Virus record (IMG/VR): IMGVR_UViG_3300021197_000274
Span: 1 to 41,803 of that record
Reading direction: 5' to 3' (one strand)
Source of the DNA: a virus
DNA length: 41,803 nucleotides
The position numbers were made by a program, and so were the translations under genes. The notes beneath the pieces were generated by a model. It had not been told where the DNA came from, made no database searches, and saw only the letters and a program-made list of their open reading frames with translations. Numbering within the stretch: position 1 is the first letter of the stretch; each line of letters opens with the position of its first letter. This document shows positions 17,539 through 24,482 of this stretch, piece by piece.

Positions 17539-17778
17539 ATGAAAAACATATTTGACCATCATAAAGATTTATTTGGTGACTATGCTGATCCGTGGCGTAA
17601 GAAAAAACTAAAGAATCTGGTAGAAAAAGAACAACCGAAGGAGGCAGCTGCTGGTCCTGTTACGCACATTTGTTCGTATTGTGGATCGCAGCAAGCCTGG
17701 TATAGCAGTGATCATGGAGCCACATGGCAGTGCTTCGAGCATCAATCAGTCGTAAGTTCCCCACCACAAGCCAAGTAG
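17539..17778 (+). CDS. small zinc-binding hypothetical protein
   Basis: A 79-residue protein with a charged N-terminal helix (DPWRKKKLKNLVEKEQ) and a C-terminal CSYC near residue 45 followed by C and H (QCFEHQ) about 20 residues later, a possible zinc site. Its ATG overlaps the TAA of a four-codon frame (17525-17539) that itself begins on the stop of the previous gene, suggesting translational reinitiation. Its last 37 bases overlap the convergent minus-strand gene. Function unknown. Confidence 0.65.
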   Translation: MKNIFDHHKDLFGDYADPWRKKKLKNLVEKEQPKEAAAGPVTHICSYCGSQQAWYSSDHGATWQCFEHQSVVSSPPQAK

Positions 17779-18005
17779 CCACAGCCGTCAGCCCAATTGT
17801 CGGCGTGTCTTTTGTTTGATTTAATCCTAGCAAGTTTAAGCAGTGTCATCATGACGGCTACGTCATGAGCTGATACCTGTGTCCCGAGATGCGTTGTCCA
17901 GTACGCAGCAATGGTGGAAAAGTTATCTTCCATGTCACCATGATCTGCCGCCCGGTCAACAGTCACTTTCTGTTTTGCATCATCTAAAATCTCTGCCCTG
18001 TTCAT
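17742..18005 (-). CDS. DUF6378-like phage protein
   Basis: An 87-residue minus-strand protein beginning MNRAEILDDAKQ, with DRAADHGDMEDNFSTIA, then HDVAVMMTLLKLARIKS and HADNWADGCGYLACG. These are the signature segments of the phage DUF6378 family: a His/Asp-containing helical domain with invariant DNW-D--GY. An AAGGG sequence precedes its start. The many conserved acidic and His residues recall nucleotide pyrophosphohydrolase-like folds, but no activity is known to me. It is transcribed against the rest of the early region and shares the 18006-18082 gap with a + strand gene. Confidence 0.8.
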   Translation of the reverse strand: MNRAEILDDAKQKVTVDRAADHGDMEDNFSTIAAYWTTHLGTQVSAHDVAVMMTLLKLARIKSNKRHADNWADGCGYLACGGELTTD

Positions 18006-18014
18006 TTTTTTCCC

Positions 18015-18043
18015 TTTACAATGCGGCTATCAATTACTATCTT
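18015..18043 (+). promoter_or_regulatory. candidate sigma70-type promoter
   Basis: TTTACA (18015-18020) and TATCTT (18038-18043) are separated by 17 bases, upstream of the small gene at 18083. An alternative -10 (TATAAA at 18051) lies further downstream. The 77-base gap is divergent and should also hold the promoter of the minus-strand gene. Confidence 0.4.
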
Positions 18044-18082
18044 TTTGTGTATAAATATTAGCACATAAATAGAGAGGGTGAC

Positions 18083-18271
18083 ATGACAATTAGGTATGAA
18101 ATTAAAAAAATGGCATCAAAGCACAATCAAGTTTCTGATGATGGCGTTACGTTTCTTTACAGTTTTGGAAAGCACAAGTGGCTAACTTATGAAGAGGCTG
18201 TTGCGTTAAAACAAAAGTATGATATTTGCAAAAGTCAGTTGTGGGAGAACGAGATTTTAATTTGTTATTAA
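18083..18271 (+). CDS. small hypothetical early protein
   Basis: A 62-residue protein beginning MTIRYEIKKMASKHNQ, with GAGAGGG upstream. It contains WLTYEEAVALKQKYD, a short helix-turn pattern of unknown meaning. It is the first + strand gene after the minus-strand DUF6378-like gene and is followed by the first operator-bearing promoter (18277-18305). No family recognised. Confidence 0.65.
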   Translation: MTIRYEIKKMASKHNQVSDDGVTFLYSFGKHKWLTYEEAVALKQKYDICKSQLWENEILICY

Positions 18272-18276
18272 AGTTG

Positions 18277-18305
18277 TTGACAACCAGGCAATGATTGCTT
18301 ATGTA
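18277..18305 (+). promoter_or_regulatory. sigma70-type promoter with palindromic spacer site GCAATGATTGC
   Basis: TTGACA (18277-18282) and TATGTA (18300-18305) are 17 bases apart. The spacer holds a perfect palindrome GCAATGATTGC (18288-18298). Closely related sites occupy the same spacer position in the promoters at 23196, 24193, 25280 and 26756. It should drive the early operon from 18338 to about 21670. Confidence 0.75.
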
Positions 18306-18337
18306 GGAGTTACAGGCACAAAAACATGGAGGTTAAA

Positions 18338-18634
18338 ATGGCTGTAAAAAAAGATAAGTATGAAATCGCCGCTGAAAAGCGTGAGGCAGATCGTCTTGAG
18401 AAAGTCGAGGCTTTAGAGCAGGTATTAACTCAAGAGCAGATGCAGGCAATCCTAGATGCGGCACAGGCTATTCAAGAGTTTGTATGTGACTATACCGAGT
18501 GTGAGGACTTTGAGTTATCGGATGCTCGTATCTTGCCAAAGCTGGCAAAAGCCAAAAGTTCTTTGGAAGATCAGTTCAGCATGACAGGTGGCTGGGGTTA
18601 TCAATTGCCAATGTTCAAGAAGGGGGGTGAGTGA
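18338..18634 (+). CDS. hypothetical early protein, helical
   Basis: A 98-residue protein with a strongly charged helical N-terminus (KYEIAAEKREADRLEKVEAL) and a C-terminal GGWGYQLPMFKKGGE. The start at 18338 is preferred over an in-frame ATG at 18326 because GGAGG sits 6 bases before it. First gene after the operator promoter; overlaps the next gene by one base (TGATG). No family recognised. Confidence 0.75.
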   Translation: MAVKKDKYEIAAEKREADRLEKVEALEQVLTQEQMQAILDAAQAIQEFVCDYTECEDFELSDARILPKLAKAKSSLEDQFSMTGGWGYQLPMFKKGGE

Positions 18635-18861
18635 TGACTAATTACGAAAGACATGGTGATACTGAATATTGGCAAAAATATTATGGTCAGTTGAAAGGCG
18701 GTAAAATTACTCATTTTGAAATGAGTGATGATGGCTTTCCTGTATTCAAGATTTTGCATCCTGTTCATGGGTTATTGAATATTGAGGTCAGTTGTGATCC
18801 AGAAGGCAATGATGCAGGGTTTTTGTTTATCGAAAGTGGTTATGAGGAAAAAAAACAATGA
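18634..18861 (+). CDS. small hypothetical early protein
   Basis: A 75-residue acidic protein beginning MTNYERHGDTEYWQKYY, with beta-like segments (FPVFKILHPVHGLLNIEV). It starts at a TGATG junction with AGGGGGG upstream and overlaps the next gene by four bases. No family recognised. Confidence 0.7.
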   Translation: MTNYERHGDTEYWQKYYGQLKGGKITHFEMSDDGFPVFKILHPVHGLLNIEVSCDPEGNDAGFLFIESGYEEKKQ

Positions 18862-19151
18862 GTGAAGAAGGTAACATTATTTACACATGTGATAAGCATG
18901 GGCTAGAGGCTTACAGGAAGATCAAGAACAATCCTGCTGTTCCCAAAACACATGTGTACGCATACTTCCCACCAGTCAAGCTAGAGGATGGCAGACAGGT
19001 GATGGAGAAGATGTGGATCAGGATTACCAAGGGCAATCGCAAAAGTGGTAAGGGTGTGCTGGATAACGAGCCAGCGCACAACTACAATTACAAATTGCAT
19101 CAAGTGGTTCATTACGAAACTGATGAAGATGATATTACGAGGGCGTTGTGA
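18858..19151 (+). CDS. hypothetical protein, possibly DUF2314-like
   Basis: A 97-residue protein overlapping its neighbours by four bases on the left (ATGA) and four on the right (GTGA). The segment MEKMWIRITKGNRKSG, then GVLDNEPAHNY and HQVVHYETDE, is reminiscent of DUF2314 proteins, small phage and bacterial proteins of unknown function with MWVxV and GxLxNxP motifs. The match is by eye and tentative. Confidence 0.7.
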   Translation: MSEEGNIIYTCDKHGLEAYRKIKNNPAVPKTHVYAYFPPVKLEDGRQVMEKMWIRITKGNRKSGKGVLDNEPAHNYNYKLHQVVHYETDEDDITRAL

Positions 19152-19447
19152 GCGTTTGGTTTTATCATAACGTGTTAGCACCGAAACAGGTCAAGTCAGC
19201 CGAAGAGGTTGGCTTGTCTGTATTTCGTCATTGGGATGGATTGTATCTTGATGTTGATATTCTTGAGCAAGAGATGCAAGACACTATTGAAGCTGTTCAG
19301 CAACAATTCTGTCGTGAGGGCAGGATCTGGCAAGGGCAAAGGTATCAGGGCAATCCAACTTTAGGGTCAGATAACAATACGGTTATTCGTGGCGGTAGCT
19401 TGCCGCCGCAAACAAACAATTATGTTAAGAAGAAGGACAGACACTGA
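19148..19447 (+). CDS. hypothetical early protein (GTG start)
   Basis: A 99-residue protein using GTG at a GTGA overlap with the previous stop; no in-frame ATG lies nearby. It begins SVWFYHNVLAPKQVKSAEEVG and ends in a basic KKKDRH. The tail is polar and probably flexible (TLGSDNNTVIRGGSLPPQTN). It overlaps the methyltransferase start by one base (TGATG), implying coupled translation. Function unknown. Confidence 0.7.
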   Translation: MSVWFYHNVLAPKQVKSAEEVGLSVFRHWDGLYLDVDILEQEMQDTIEAVQQQFCREGRIWQGQRYQGNPTLGSDNNTVIRGGSLPPQTNNYVKKKDRH

Positions 19448-20694
19448 TGGAGCATAATTTTGGTAATGTCGTCAGCCTATTTGATGGCATGTCGTGTACA
19501 CAGATCGCTTTGCAGAGGATGGGAATTGTTCCTAAACGATACTTTGCCAGTGAGGTTGACAAGTATGCAATCACAGTTGCCAAGGCTAATTTCCCCGACA
19601 CGATACATGTGGGCGATGTTCGTAACGTAATATGGCCTGAGATATTTGACGGTGAGCCAATTGACTTGTTGATCGGCGGCAGTCCGTGTCAGGGATTTTC
19701 GTTTGCAGGGGGTCAATTGGCGTTTGATGACCCGCGCAGCAAATTATTTTTTGAATTTGTTCGTGTTCTGAAAGAATGCAAGCCGAAGTATTTCCTGTTG
19801 GAAAACGTAAATATGAAACAGGAGTTCCAAGATGTCATAAACGAACAATTGGGATGTAAGCCTGTGGATATAAATTCTAATCTTGTCAGCGCACAGAACA
19901 GGCGCAGGTTGTATTGGACAAACATTCCAGTCAGGTCGTTGCCAGAGAATAAGCGCATATACCTAAAGGACATATTGGAAGATGGCTTTACAGACCGCGA
20001 TAAGGCGCATTGTGTGGACGCTAATTACTTCAAGGGCGGCAATCTGAAGTCGTACTTTGAAAAACACAGGCGGCAGTTGATATTTGACTTTGCCGAAGAA
20101 GAAGAAACAGAAGGCACGGTTCTGGCTGGTCATGCTGATCTGAAGGGGCATGATTATAATAGACGCGTGTATCACCCAGATGGCAAAGCACCAACGCTTG
20201 CAGCGGCCTCTGGCGGCAATCTTGAGCCGAAGATATTACAGATCGCTCGAGGCGCTAATGAAGGTGGGATCAGGGCAGAGGATGGCAAGGTTCCGTCAAT
20301 GACAAGTTCATCATGGGAGCATAACAATTTGTTGCTTTACCCAGCGTCTATCGTAGGACGTAGGCTCAATAATGGTGTGCGTGATGATTACAATAAAGAT
20401 GTTCCTGTTAGTCAGTGCCTAGAGGTGCATGACACCAAGGGCAAGGCTAGGTGCCTGTCAACGGTGGAGAAAGATACGCTCGTATCGCCATTGCCAGAGG
20501 GTCGCTATCCAGATGCGTACAATGACGAAATGCGGCTTATGTGGCGCAAATTAACGTGTGTGGAGTGCGAAAGACTCCAGACTGTTCCAGATAATTATAC
20601 CGCACATGTGAGCAATACACAGAGGTATAAGATGTTGGGCAATGGATTCACGGTGGATGTAATCCGCCATTTGTTAGGAGGTATGGACAGATGA
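19447..20694 (+). CDS. DNA (cytosine-5) methyltransferase
   Basis: A 415-residue enzyme that transfers a methyl group from S-adenosylmethionine to cytosine. Motif I is VVSLFDGMSCTQIAL (8-22), motif IV GGSPCQGFSFAG with catalytic Cys81, motif VI ENV (119-121), motif VIII QNRRRLYW (150-157), and motifs IX/X lie at the end (ECERLQTVP, KMLGNGFTVDVIRHLL). The LFDGMSCxQIAL form is common in phage DNMT3-like enzymes. No restriction endonuclease lies next to it, so it is an orphan enzyme probably protecting phage DNA or affecting its regulation. Target sequence cannot be read from the protein. Confidence 0.95.
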   Translation: MEHNFGNVVSLFDGMSCTQIALQRMGIVPKRYFASEVDKYAITVAKANFPDTIHVGDVRNVIWPEIFDGEPIDLLIGGSPCQGFSFAGGQLAFDDPRSKLFFEFVRVLKECKPKYFLLENVNMKQEFQDVINEQLGCKPVDINSNLVSAQNRRRLYWTNIPVRSLPENKRIYLKDILEDGFTDRDKAHCVDANYFKGGNLKSYFEKHRRQLIFDFAEEEETEGTVLAGHADLKGHDYNRRVYHPDGKAPTLAAASGGNLEPKILQIARGANEGGIRAEDGKVPSMTSSSWEHNNLLLYPASIVGRRLNNGVRDDYNKDVPVSQCLEVHDTKGKARCLSTVEKDTLVSPLPEGRYPDAYNDEMRLMWRKLTCVECERLQTVPDNYTAHVSNTQRYKMLGNGFTVDVIRHLLGGMDR

Positions 20695-20891
20695 GTGCAA
20701 AAATTCCGACTATGGAAGAGCTGAAGTGGGCTTTGCGTATACCAGAGGTAGAGCATAAGTTAGACAGACTGGGCAGAGTCGTTACAAAAAAGAACGTCAA
20801 TTACCAGAGAGGAAAACAGGTATTTCCTGGAAAAACGTCAGAACAAGAAGTCAGACGAGCAAAAACTTTTCTTTATGGGAGAAAGTCGTGA
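20691..20891 (+). CDS. small basic hypothetical protein
   Basis: A 66-residue Lys/Arg-rich protein overlapping the methyltransferase stop (ATGA). It begins MSAKIPTMEELKWALRIPEVEHK and carries KKNVNYQRGKQVFPGKT. Its basic character would suit nucleic acid binding, but no family is recognised. Confidence 0.65.
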   Translation: MSAKIPTMEELKWALRIPEVEHKLDRLGRVVTKKNVNYQRGKQVFPGKTSEQEVRRAKTFLYGRKS

Positions 20892-21058
20892 ATGAAGAGT
20901 TGATGATCGCATATGATCTAAAGCACCAGATTGAATGCTTGCCGCAGGAATATAAGAGTTCCTCTGTCATTGATAATGTAACTACAGAACACACAATGCT
21001 GGAGAGAATAGCTATGATAATTCATGTGCTGGAGAGTAATAGTAAAGATGTCAGTTAA
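20888..21058 (+). CDS. very small hypothetical protein (GTG start)
   Basis: A 56-residue frame starting GTG at a GTGA overlap with the previous stop; an in-frame ATG at 20903 is an alternative. The product is helical (NEELMIAYDLKHQIECL, then MLERIAMIIHVLESN). It fills the gap between two clearly coding genes and continues the overlap chain, which supports it. Function unknown. Confidence 0.55.
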   Translation: MNEELMIAYDLKHQIECLPQEYKSSSVIDNVTTEHTMLERIAMIIHVLESNSKDVS

Positions 21059-21070
21059 CCTAGAGGGCAA

Positions 21071-21670
21071 ATGATGAACGGATTTGAATCGTTACAAAAA
21101 GTAAAAGATGACATGATGCGTCCAATGTATGAGAAACGGCGTCACCTTGGTTGTCAATTATGTGGTAATACGTTTCATGGACATTATCAAAAGACTGGTT
21201 ATCAGTCAGATAAAGTACCAACACATGAAGATGTATTTTATCCTGATTGTCCCACTTGCGGTGTTGCTTTCACTGTAAGACCCGCCAATGAGGCTGTTTC
21301 CATTTATGAGCATGAGCAGGAAAAAAAGCGAAAGAATAAAGCGGCTGCTGAAAAACGTAAGGCAACAAGAGAGCGCAAGATAAAGGAGTATTGGGATAGG
21401 GTCAGACATGTCAGAGCAAATCCACATGATGCAACGCCAGAGGAGTTGCATAGCTTTAACTTTGTGCAAGCCTTACTTTGTATGCCCTATTACGGTGGCT
21501 ATGACAAAAGAGAGAAGCCTTGTTGGGAGAAAGGTCTAAATGGTCAATATGAGGTAAAGTTTAACTATGTTGACCAAGGCACCAGTAGATCAGGAAAGAC
21601 CCATTACACTAGACAATGGTTTGATATTACCAACACAGATACAGGTGAGACTTGGGAGGCTAAACGGTAA
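21071..21670 (+). CDS. zinc-finger-like hypothetical protein
   Basis: A 199-residue protein with two CxxC knuckles, CQLC near residue 28 and CPTC near residue 60, separated by a spacer containing His, so a zinc ribbon is likely. A long Lys/Arg/Glu helix follows (EHEQEKKRKNKAAAEKRK and more). The C-terminal part resembles a small beta domain (QYEVKFNYVDQG, HYTRQWFDITNTDTGE). Tandem ATGs at 21071 and 21074 follow a GAGGG sequence. It is the last gene before the iteron region. DNA or RNA binding is plausible by inference. Confidence 0.75.
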   Translation: MMNGFESLQKVKDDMMRPMYEKRRHLGCQLCGNTFHGHYQKTGYQSDKVPTHEDVFYPDCPTCGVAFTVRPANEAVSIYEHEQEKKRKNKAAAEKRKATRERKIKEYWDRVRHVRANPHDATPEELHSFNFVQALLCMPYYGGYDKREKPCWEKGLNGQYEVKFNYVDQGTSRSGKTHYTRQWFDITNTDTGETWEAKR

Positions 21671-21671
21671 G

Positions 21672-21912
21672 TTAACCTGTTATTGGTTAATATTTAGTTA
21701 CATGGTTACATGGTTACGGCATGTAACTAAAATCGCATGTAAGTAGGAAGTTGTTGTAATTGTTTAGTAAATCGGGTTAGTTACATGTGGTTACATTTGT
21801 AATATCGGAAGTTAATTGTGGTGTGTAAGTCATTGAAAACAATCGTGGTTACATGGTTACATGAGGTTCCCTATATATATATAGGTATAGGTATATGTAA
21901 CCTATACCTATA
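21672..21912. repeat. non-coding iteron region: GTTACATG repeats, AT tract and hairpins (candidate origin or packaging site)
   Basis: No gene is visible in 21671-21930. It holds five exact direct copies of GTTACATG (21697, 21705, 21780, 21848, 21856), one exact inverted copy (21720-21727) and several imperfect ones (21736, 21790, 21895). Two pairs are in perfect 8-base tandem. A short inverted repeat TTAACC/GGTTAA (21672-21690), an alternating TA tract (21872-21883) and a long hairpin (21880-21912) complete the region. Iterons, an AT tract and hairpins suggest an origin. The position just upstream of the small terminase also allows a packaging site or operator array. Confidence 0.6.
21880..21912 (+). 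other. perfect 13-bp hairpin in the iteron region
   Basis: TATAGGTATAGGT (21880-21892) pairs perfectly with ACCTATACCTATA (21900-21912) around the loop ATATGTA. The right half of the loop and stem also contains an inverted partial copy of the GTTACATG iteron. There is no T-tract, so it is not a terminator. It ends 18 bases before the next start codon and could also act as an mRNA leader structure. Confidence 0.75.
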
Positions 21913-21930
21913 CTGGAGTTCGGGGGCGGG

Positions 21931-22188
21931 ATGAATTGTTCGCAATGTAATGAAGAAATAGTGAAGGGCATGGAGCTGTATTTGAACACAGATGTAATCT
22001 GTTTGGGGTGCGCGGTTATGGAGTCCAATGACAAAATGGAAGAGGACGTATATTTGTTCGCAAAAGAGCTGGCAGAGAAAACGAAGGAATATATCGAGCG
22101 TATGGATGTCGGGATAAAGGTAACGAGAAATGGTGGGTTGTATTATCAAGACGATGAACACCAGAACATATATCATATTGTTAGTTAG
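21931..22188 (+). CDS. small two-knuckle zinc protein
   Basis: An 85-residue protein beginning MNCSQCNEEIVKGMELY, with CLGC near residue 24; the two CxxC pairs resemble a small LIM- or zinc-ribbon-like knuckle. The rest is a charged helix and a short C-terminal strand (GGLYYQDDEHQN). A very G-rich sequence (GGGGGCGGG) directly precedes the ATG. Placed between the iteron region and the small terminase gene; a DNA-binding helper is possible but unproven. Confidence 0.7.
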   Translation: MNCSQCNEEIVKGMELYLNTDVICLGCAVMESNDKMEEDVYLFAKELAEKTKEYIERMDVGIKVTRNGGLYYQDDEHQNIYHIVS

Positions 22189-22197
22189 GAGAGCGTA

Positions 22198-22725
22198 ATG
22201 CCAAAGGTCGGTGAAGACTTGTCCAAAGTGCAGAGACACGCAGGACAGCGAAGGCTAAAGCCAGTACAACAGAAGTTCCTAGATTTTTATCTGCATAAGG
22301 ATATGACACAGACAGAAGCAGCAAGACAGGCAGGGTATAAGAACGCCTCAGTGTCCGCTGTAAGGCTGTTGCGTAATCCTGTGGTGGCAGAACGCCTACA
22401 GGAGATGAGGCTGGAGGCACAGGCTAGGTTCGGGGTCAGCGTAGATAAGTCTGTTCGGGATCTGAAAAAGATGCGTGACCAAGCGTGGGAAATGGGTAAG
22501 TTCAGCGAAGCTATCCGTGCTGAAGAGCTGAGACTAAAAGCATCGGGACTACTTATCAACAAGCAGCACGTTATCAAGGAGGACATTACCGCAGCGACAA
22601 AGGAGGATATTGCGAACAAATTGGCTGAGTACAAGCGTTTGGCTGAGTCGCGCATGAAGAATGTAACACCAGATGTAGTGGCTATTGATCATGAAGACCT
22701 AGATATAGTTGAGGATAAGATGTAA
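22198..22725 (+). CDS. terS: terminase small subunit (Terminase_2-like)
   Basis: A 175-residue DNA-recognition subunit of the packaging motor. The N-terminal helix-turn-helix is recognisable: KPVQQKFLDFYLHKDM, then TQTEAARQAGYKNASVSAVRLLRNP, typical of Terminase_2 proteins. A central oligomerisation helix and a disordered acidic tail (DHEDLDIVEDKM) follow. It has a GGAGAG start signal. The large subunit lies 6.6 kb downstream (29326), an unusual separation filled by accessory cassettes and one virion gene. The iteron region 21672-21912 just upstream could contain its recognition site. Confidence 0.88.
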   Translation: MPKVGEDLSKVQRHAGQRRLKPVQQKFLDFYLHKDMTQTEAARQAGYKNASVSAVRLLRNPVVAERLQEMRLEAQARFGVSVDKSVRDLKKMRDQAWEMGKFSEAIRAEELRLKASGLLINKQHVIKEDITAATKEDIANKLAEYKRLAESRMKNVTPDVVAIDHEDLDIVEDKM

Positions 22726-23190
22726 CGGCGAATTTGTGGGTGGACTTCTAGCGCGGGGGGATCGGGCTTGCTCCTCGGGCTTTTATAGAAATTGTTCGGG
22801 ACTGGATGATCGGGGTCGGGGTTCTTCGGGGTCTTCGGGGTCGGGTTTCCGGGGTTAGTATAGTCTTTTCTCCGATTATCGGGGTTTCGGGGTGATCGGG
22901 ACTCCAGTACCCGTATAATTGTTCGGGAACTGGGCTGCGCCTCCCAGGGCAGCTGCAGCCTCTTCGGGGTTTAATCAGTACAATTGTTCGGGATCGGGCT
23001 TGACTGGGCTGCATAAGCCAGGGAATCATGAGCTGTCCCAGGTAGAAAGTTGTTCCTCCCTTGCTTTTTACCTGGGCGCAGCACCGGGGGAGGCCGGGCA
23101 TAACCAGTACAATTGTTCGTTAATCGCCTCCTTTGCTGCAGCCCCCAGTTTCCTGGTCAAGTCTCAAAAAAAATAAAAAAAGTGCATTTC
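22726..23190 (+). repeat. GC-rich repeat island A: TCGGGG runs, GTACAATTGTTCG copies, G-quadruplex motif
   Basis: About 470 non-coding bases follow the small terminase gene. AATTGTTCGGG-type motifs occur at 22789, 22913 (GTATAATTGTTCGGG), 22978 (GTACAATTGTTCGGG) and 23107 (GTACAATTGTTCG), all in + orientation. The copy at 22913 is flanked by CCAGT-A-CCCG and CGGG-A-ACTGG, forming a stem-loop. About fifteen TCGGG or CCGGG units cluster in 22759-22995. Four GGGG runs at 22812-22840, with loops of 2, 6 and 5 bases, make a canonical G-quadruplex pattern. GCTGCAGC-type palindromes also recur. Frames through it are repeat translations, not genes. Confidence 0.7.
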
Positions 23191-23195
23191 ATCCC

Positions 23196-23224
23196 TTGCA
23201 TGTTGTGCAGTGATTGCTTATATT
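23196..23224 (+). promoter_or_regulatory. promoter with spacer site GCAGTGATTGC
   Basis: TTGCAT (23196-23201) and TATATT (23219-23224) are 17 bases apart. The spacer contains GCAGTGATTGC (23207-23217), one base from the perfect palindrome at 18288. It lies directly after repeat island A and drives the 23255 and 23604 genes. Confidence 0.7.
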
Positions 23225-23254
23225 AATATCACTAACAACGAATGGAGGCACAAA

Positions 23255-23593
23255 GTGGCTGAGAAATTAGTAGACACACAAAATGAATTGTTTCAGCAAT
23301 GTAGACATATTGCAGATCAAATTGAATCTGGCGAATATGAGTCTAGTGATGAGGAAGAGAAAGGCGCTTTTGATTATCTCTCTGACGCACTTGACATTGA
23401 ATACACAGTTGACAGCAAAGGTGAGTATTTAGGTGCAAGAGTTCTAGTAGCTTTTGGAGGTCCAAATATTTGGATTAATACAAGATACAAAACTGTTGAG
23501 GGTTATTGGTGGTCTGATAGAGCAGAGGCTAATTATCACAATGACGAACTAGGTTTAGATGACGCATTAAAAGAATTATGGAATATGCGTTAA
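23255..23593 (+). CDS. conserved-looking phage protein of unknown function (GTG start)
   Basis: A 112-residue protein. I place the start at GTG 23255 because GGAGG lies 6 bases upstream; an in-frame ATG at 23210 lies inside the promoter. An acidic helical N-terminus is followed by a beta-like core (GARVLVAFGGPNIWINTR, VEGYWWSDRA) and a C-terminal GLDDALKELW. The strongly patterned core looks like a conserved phage family, but I cannot name it or its activity. First gene of a promoter-driven cassette. Confidence 0.75.
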   Translation: MAEKLVDTQNELFQQCRHIADQIESGEYESSDEEEKGAFDYLSDALDIEYTVDSKGEYLGARVLVAFGGPNIWINTRYKTVEGYWWSDRAEANYHNDELGLDDALKELWNMR

Positions 23594-23603
23594 GGGGGGA
23601 GCA

Positions 23604-24014
23604 ATGATTTATTTTGCATATGGGTCAAATTTAAACAAACGACAGATGAGCATGCGGTGTCCCAAGGCAAAAGCCTTGGGCGCTGGCTATCTCACAGGGT
23701 GGCGGTTGGTCTTTCGGGGCGTGGCTGACATTGAAGAGAACCACACAGATCCAACAGTAATGTTGCCAGTCGGGTTCTGGGAGATTACAGACGACTGTTT
23801 GCAAGCGTTGGATTTCTATGAGGGCTATCCTCGGCTTTATCGGAGAGTCAACATCAACGGGATGATGACCTACCGCATGAACAGTTCGGGGTATTCAGCA
23901 CCTCATGAGTCCTATTTCAACGCAATCCGTCAGGGGTATCATGACTTCGGGCTTGACGAGTCGGAGTTATACCATGCTCAAGATTGGGCGGACGAGCTGG
24001 AGGAGGCTATGTAA
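23604..24014 (+). CDS. gamma-glutamylcyclotransferase-like (GGCT/AIG2 fold) protein
   Basis: A 136-residue enzyme of the fold that cyclises gamma-glutamyl groups to release 5-oxoproline and an amine. The substrate-binding YGSN motif is at residues 6-9 (YFAYGSNLN) and the catalytic Glu is Glu73 in LDFYEGYPRLYRR. Length and motif order fit a minimal AIG2-like member. It sits in the same accessory zone as the amidoligase at 25345, an enzyme type that makes amide bonds, so a shared pathway is possible. The gene itself uses TCGGG-containing codons like the surrounding islands. The real substrate is unknown. Confidence 0.88.
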   Translation: MIYFAYGSNLNKRQMSMRCPKAKALGAGYLTGWRLVFRGVADIEENHTDPTVMLPVGFWEITDDCLQALDFYEGYPRLYRRVNINGMMTYRMNSSGYSAPHESYFNAIRQGYHDFGLDESELYHAQDWADELEEAM

Positions 24015-24190
24015 TGCAAATTGTTCGGGTTGAATCGAGGGCTGCAGCCGTGCGCTGCGGCCCATTTTTTTTGCCCGGGCCGTCCGGGTACTGGGAAAAA
24101 CCCGTACAATTGTTCGTATACTGGGTACTGGCGCTGCAGCCCAGTTCGTCTTCAGCTCGTGAAAAAAAAGTATCAAATAGTTCTTTTTGT
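24015..24190 (+). repeat. repeat island B with AATTGTTCGGG and GTACAATTGTTCG copies
   Basis: Non-coding bases between the cyclotransferase gene and the next promoter. Motif copies lie at 24016-24029 (GCAAATTGTTCGGG) and 24104-24116 (GTACAATTGTTCG). A stretch of 23 bases around the second copy (24096-24118) is identical to 25175-25197 in island C. A terminator (24039-24072), a CCCGG/CCGGG hairpin just after it and two GCTGCAGC-type palindromes are also present. Confidence 0.7.
24039..24072 (+). terminator. Rho-independent terminator after the cyclotransferase gene
   Basis: GGGCTGCAGC (24039-24048) pairs with GCTGCGGCCC (24054-24063), with one G-T wobble and loop CGTGC, followed by A and eight T. 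Strong intrinsic terminator closing the 23255-24014 cassette. Confidence 0.85.
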
Positions 24191-24192
24191 TG

Positions 24193-24221
24193 TTGATTCT
24201 TGTGCAGTGATTGCTTACTCT
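24193..24221 (+). promoter_or_regulatory. promoter with spacer site GCAGTGATTGC
   Basis: TTGATT (24193-24198) and TACTCT (24216-24221) are 17 bases apart, with GCAGTGATTGC at 24204-24214. Twelve bases of the spacer (TGTGCAGTGATT) are identical to the 23196 promoter. It drives the run of tiny genes 24245-24955. Confidence 0.65.
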
Positions 24222-24244
24222 ATATATACAAGGTAGGGGAAGCG

Positions 24245-24307
24245 ATGACCGCCGACCAGACATGCGAACAGCACCTCTACCTTGTACTAACAACCTTTGG
24301 AGGGTGA
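24245..24307 (+). CDS. possible 20-residue leader peptide
   Basis: A short frame, MTADQTCEQHLYLVLTTFGG, directly after the operator promoter with GGGGAA upstream. Its stop lies within the ribosome-binding region of the next gene (GTG at 24309), so translating it could modulate that gene. No family; may not be expressed. Confidence 0.3.
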   Translation: MTADQTCEQHLYLVLTTFGG

Positions 24308-24308
24308 A

Positions 24309-24464
24309 GTGAAACACAATGTTAAAAAAGATATTTTAGCTGGCAAATCTACTGATTTCATCGTTAGCAAATATCTATCAAAAGAAACAAGCAAAGACGA
24401 TGTTTTGAAAATAGTGCGTATGATTAAGTATATGCACTACAAAACAACAGGTGAAAAATTGTAG
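24309..24464 (+). CDS. very small basic hypothetical protein (GTG start)
   Basis: A 51-residue Lys-rich protein starting GTG, 5 bases after GGAGG. The sequence KHNVKKDILAGKSTDFIVSKYL, then KDDVLKIVRMIKYMHY, suggests two or three amphipathic helices. It is part of a run of five tiny frames under the 24193 promoter. Function unknown; small size and promoter context make it a candidate host-takeover or inhibitor protein. Confidence 0.55.
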   Translation: MKHNVKKDILAGKSTDFIVSKYLSKETSKDDVLKIVRMIKYMHYKTTGEKL

Positions 24465-24482
24465 AAATATGTGGAGATTAAG

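Noticed and set aside
22748-23176. Open frames on both strands through repeat island A (117 and 85 residues).
   Set aside because: They are translations of TCGGGG and AATTGTTCG repeats (recurrent YNCS and Arg/Pro-rich words), lack ribosome-binding sites and overlap each other and the promoter region.
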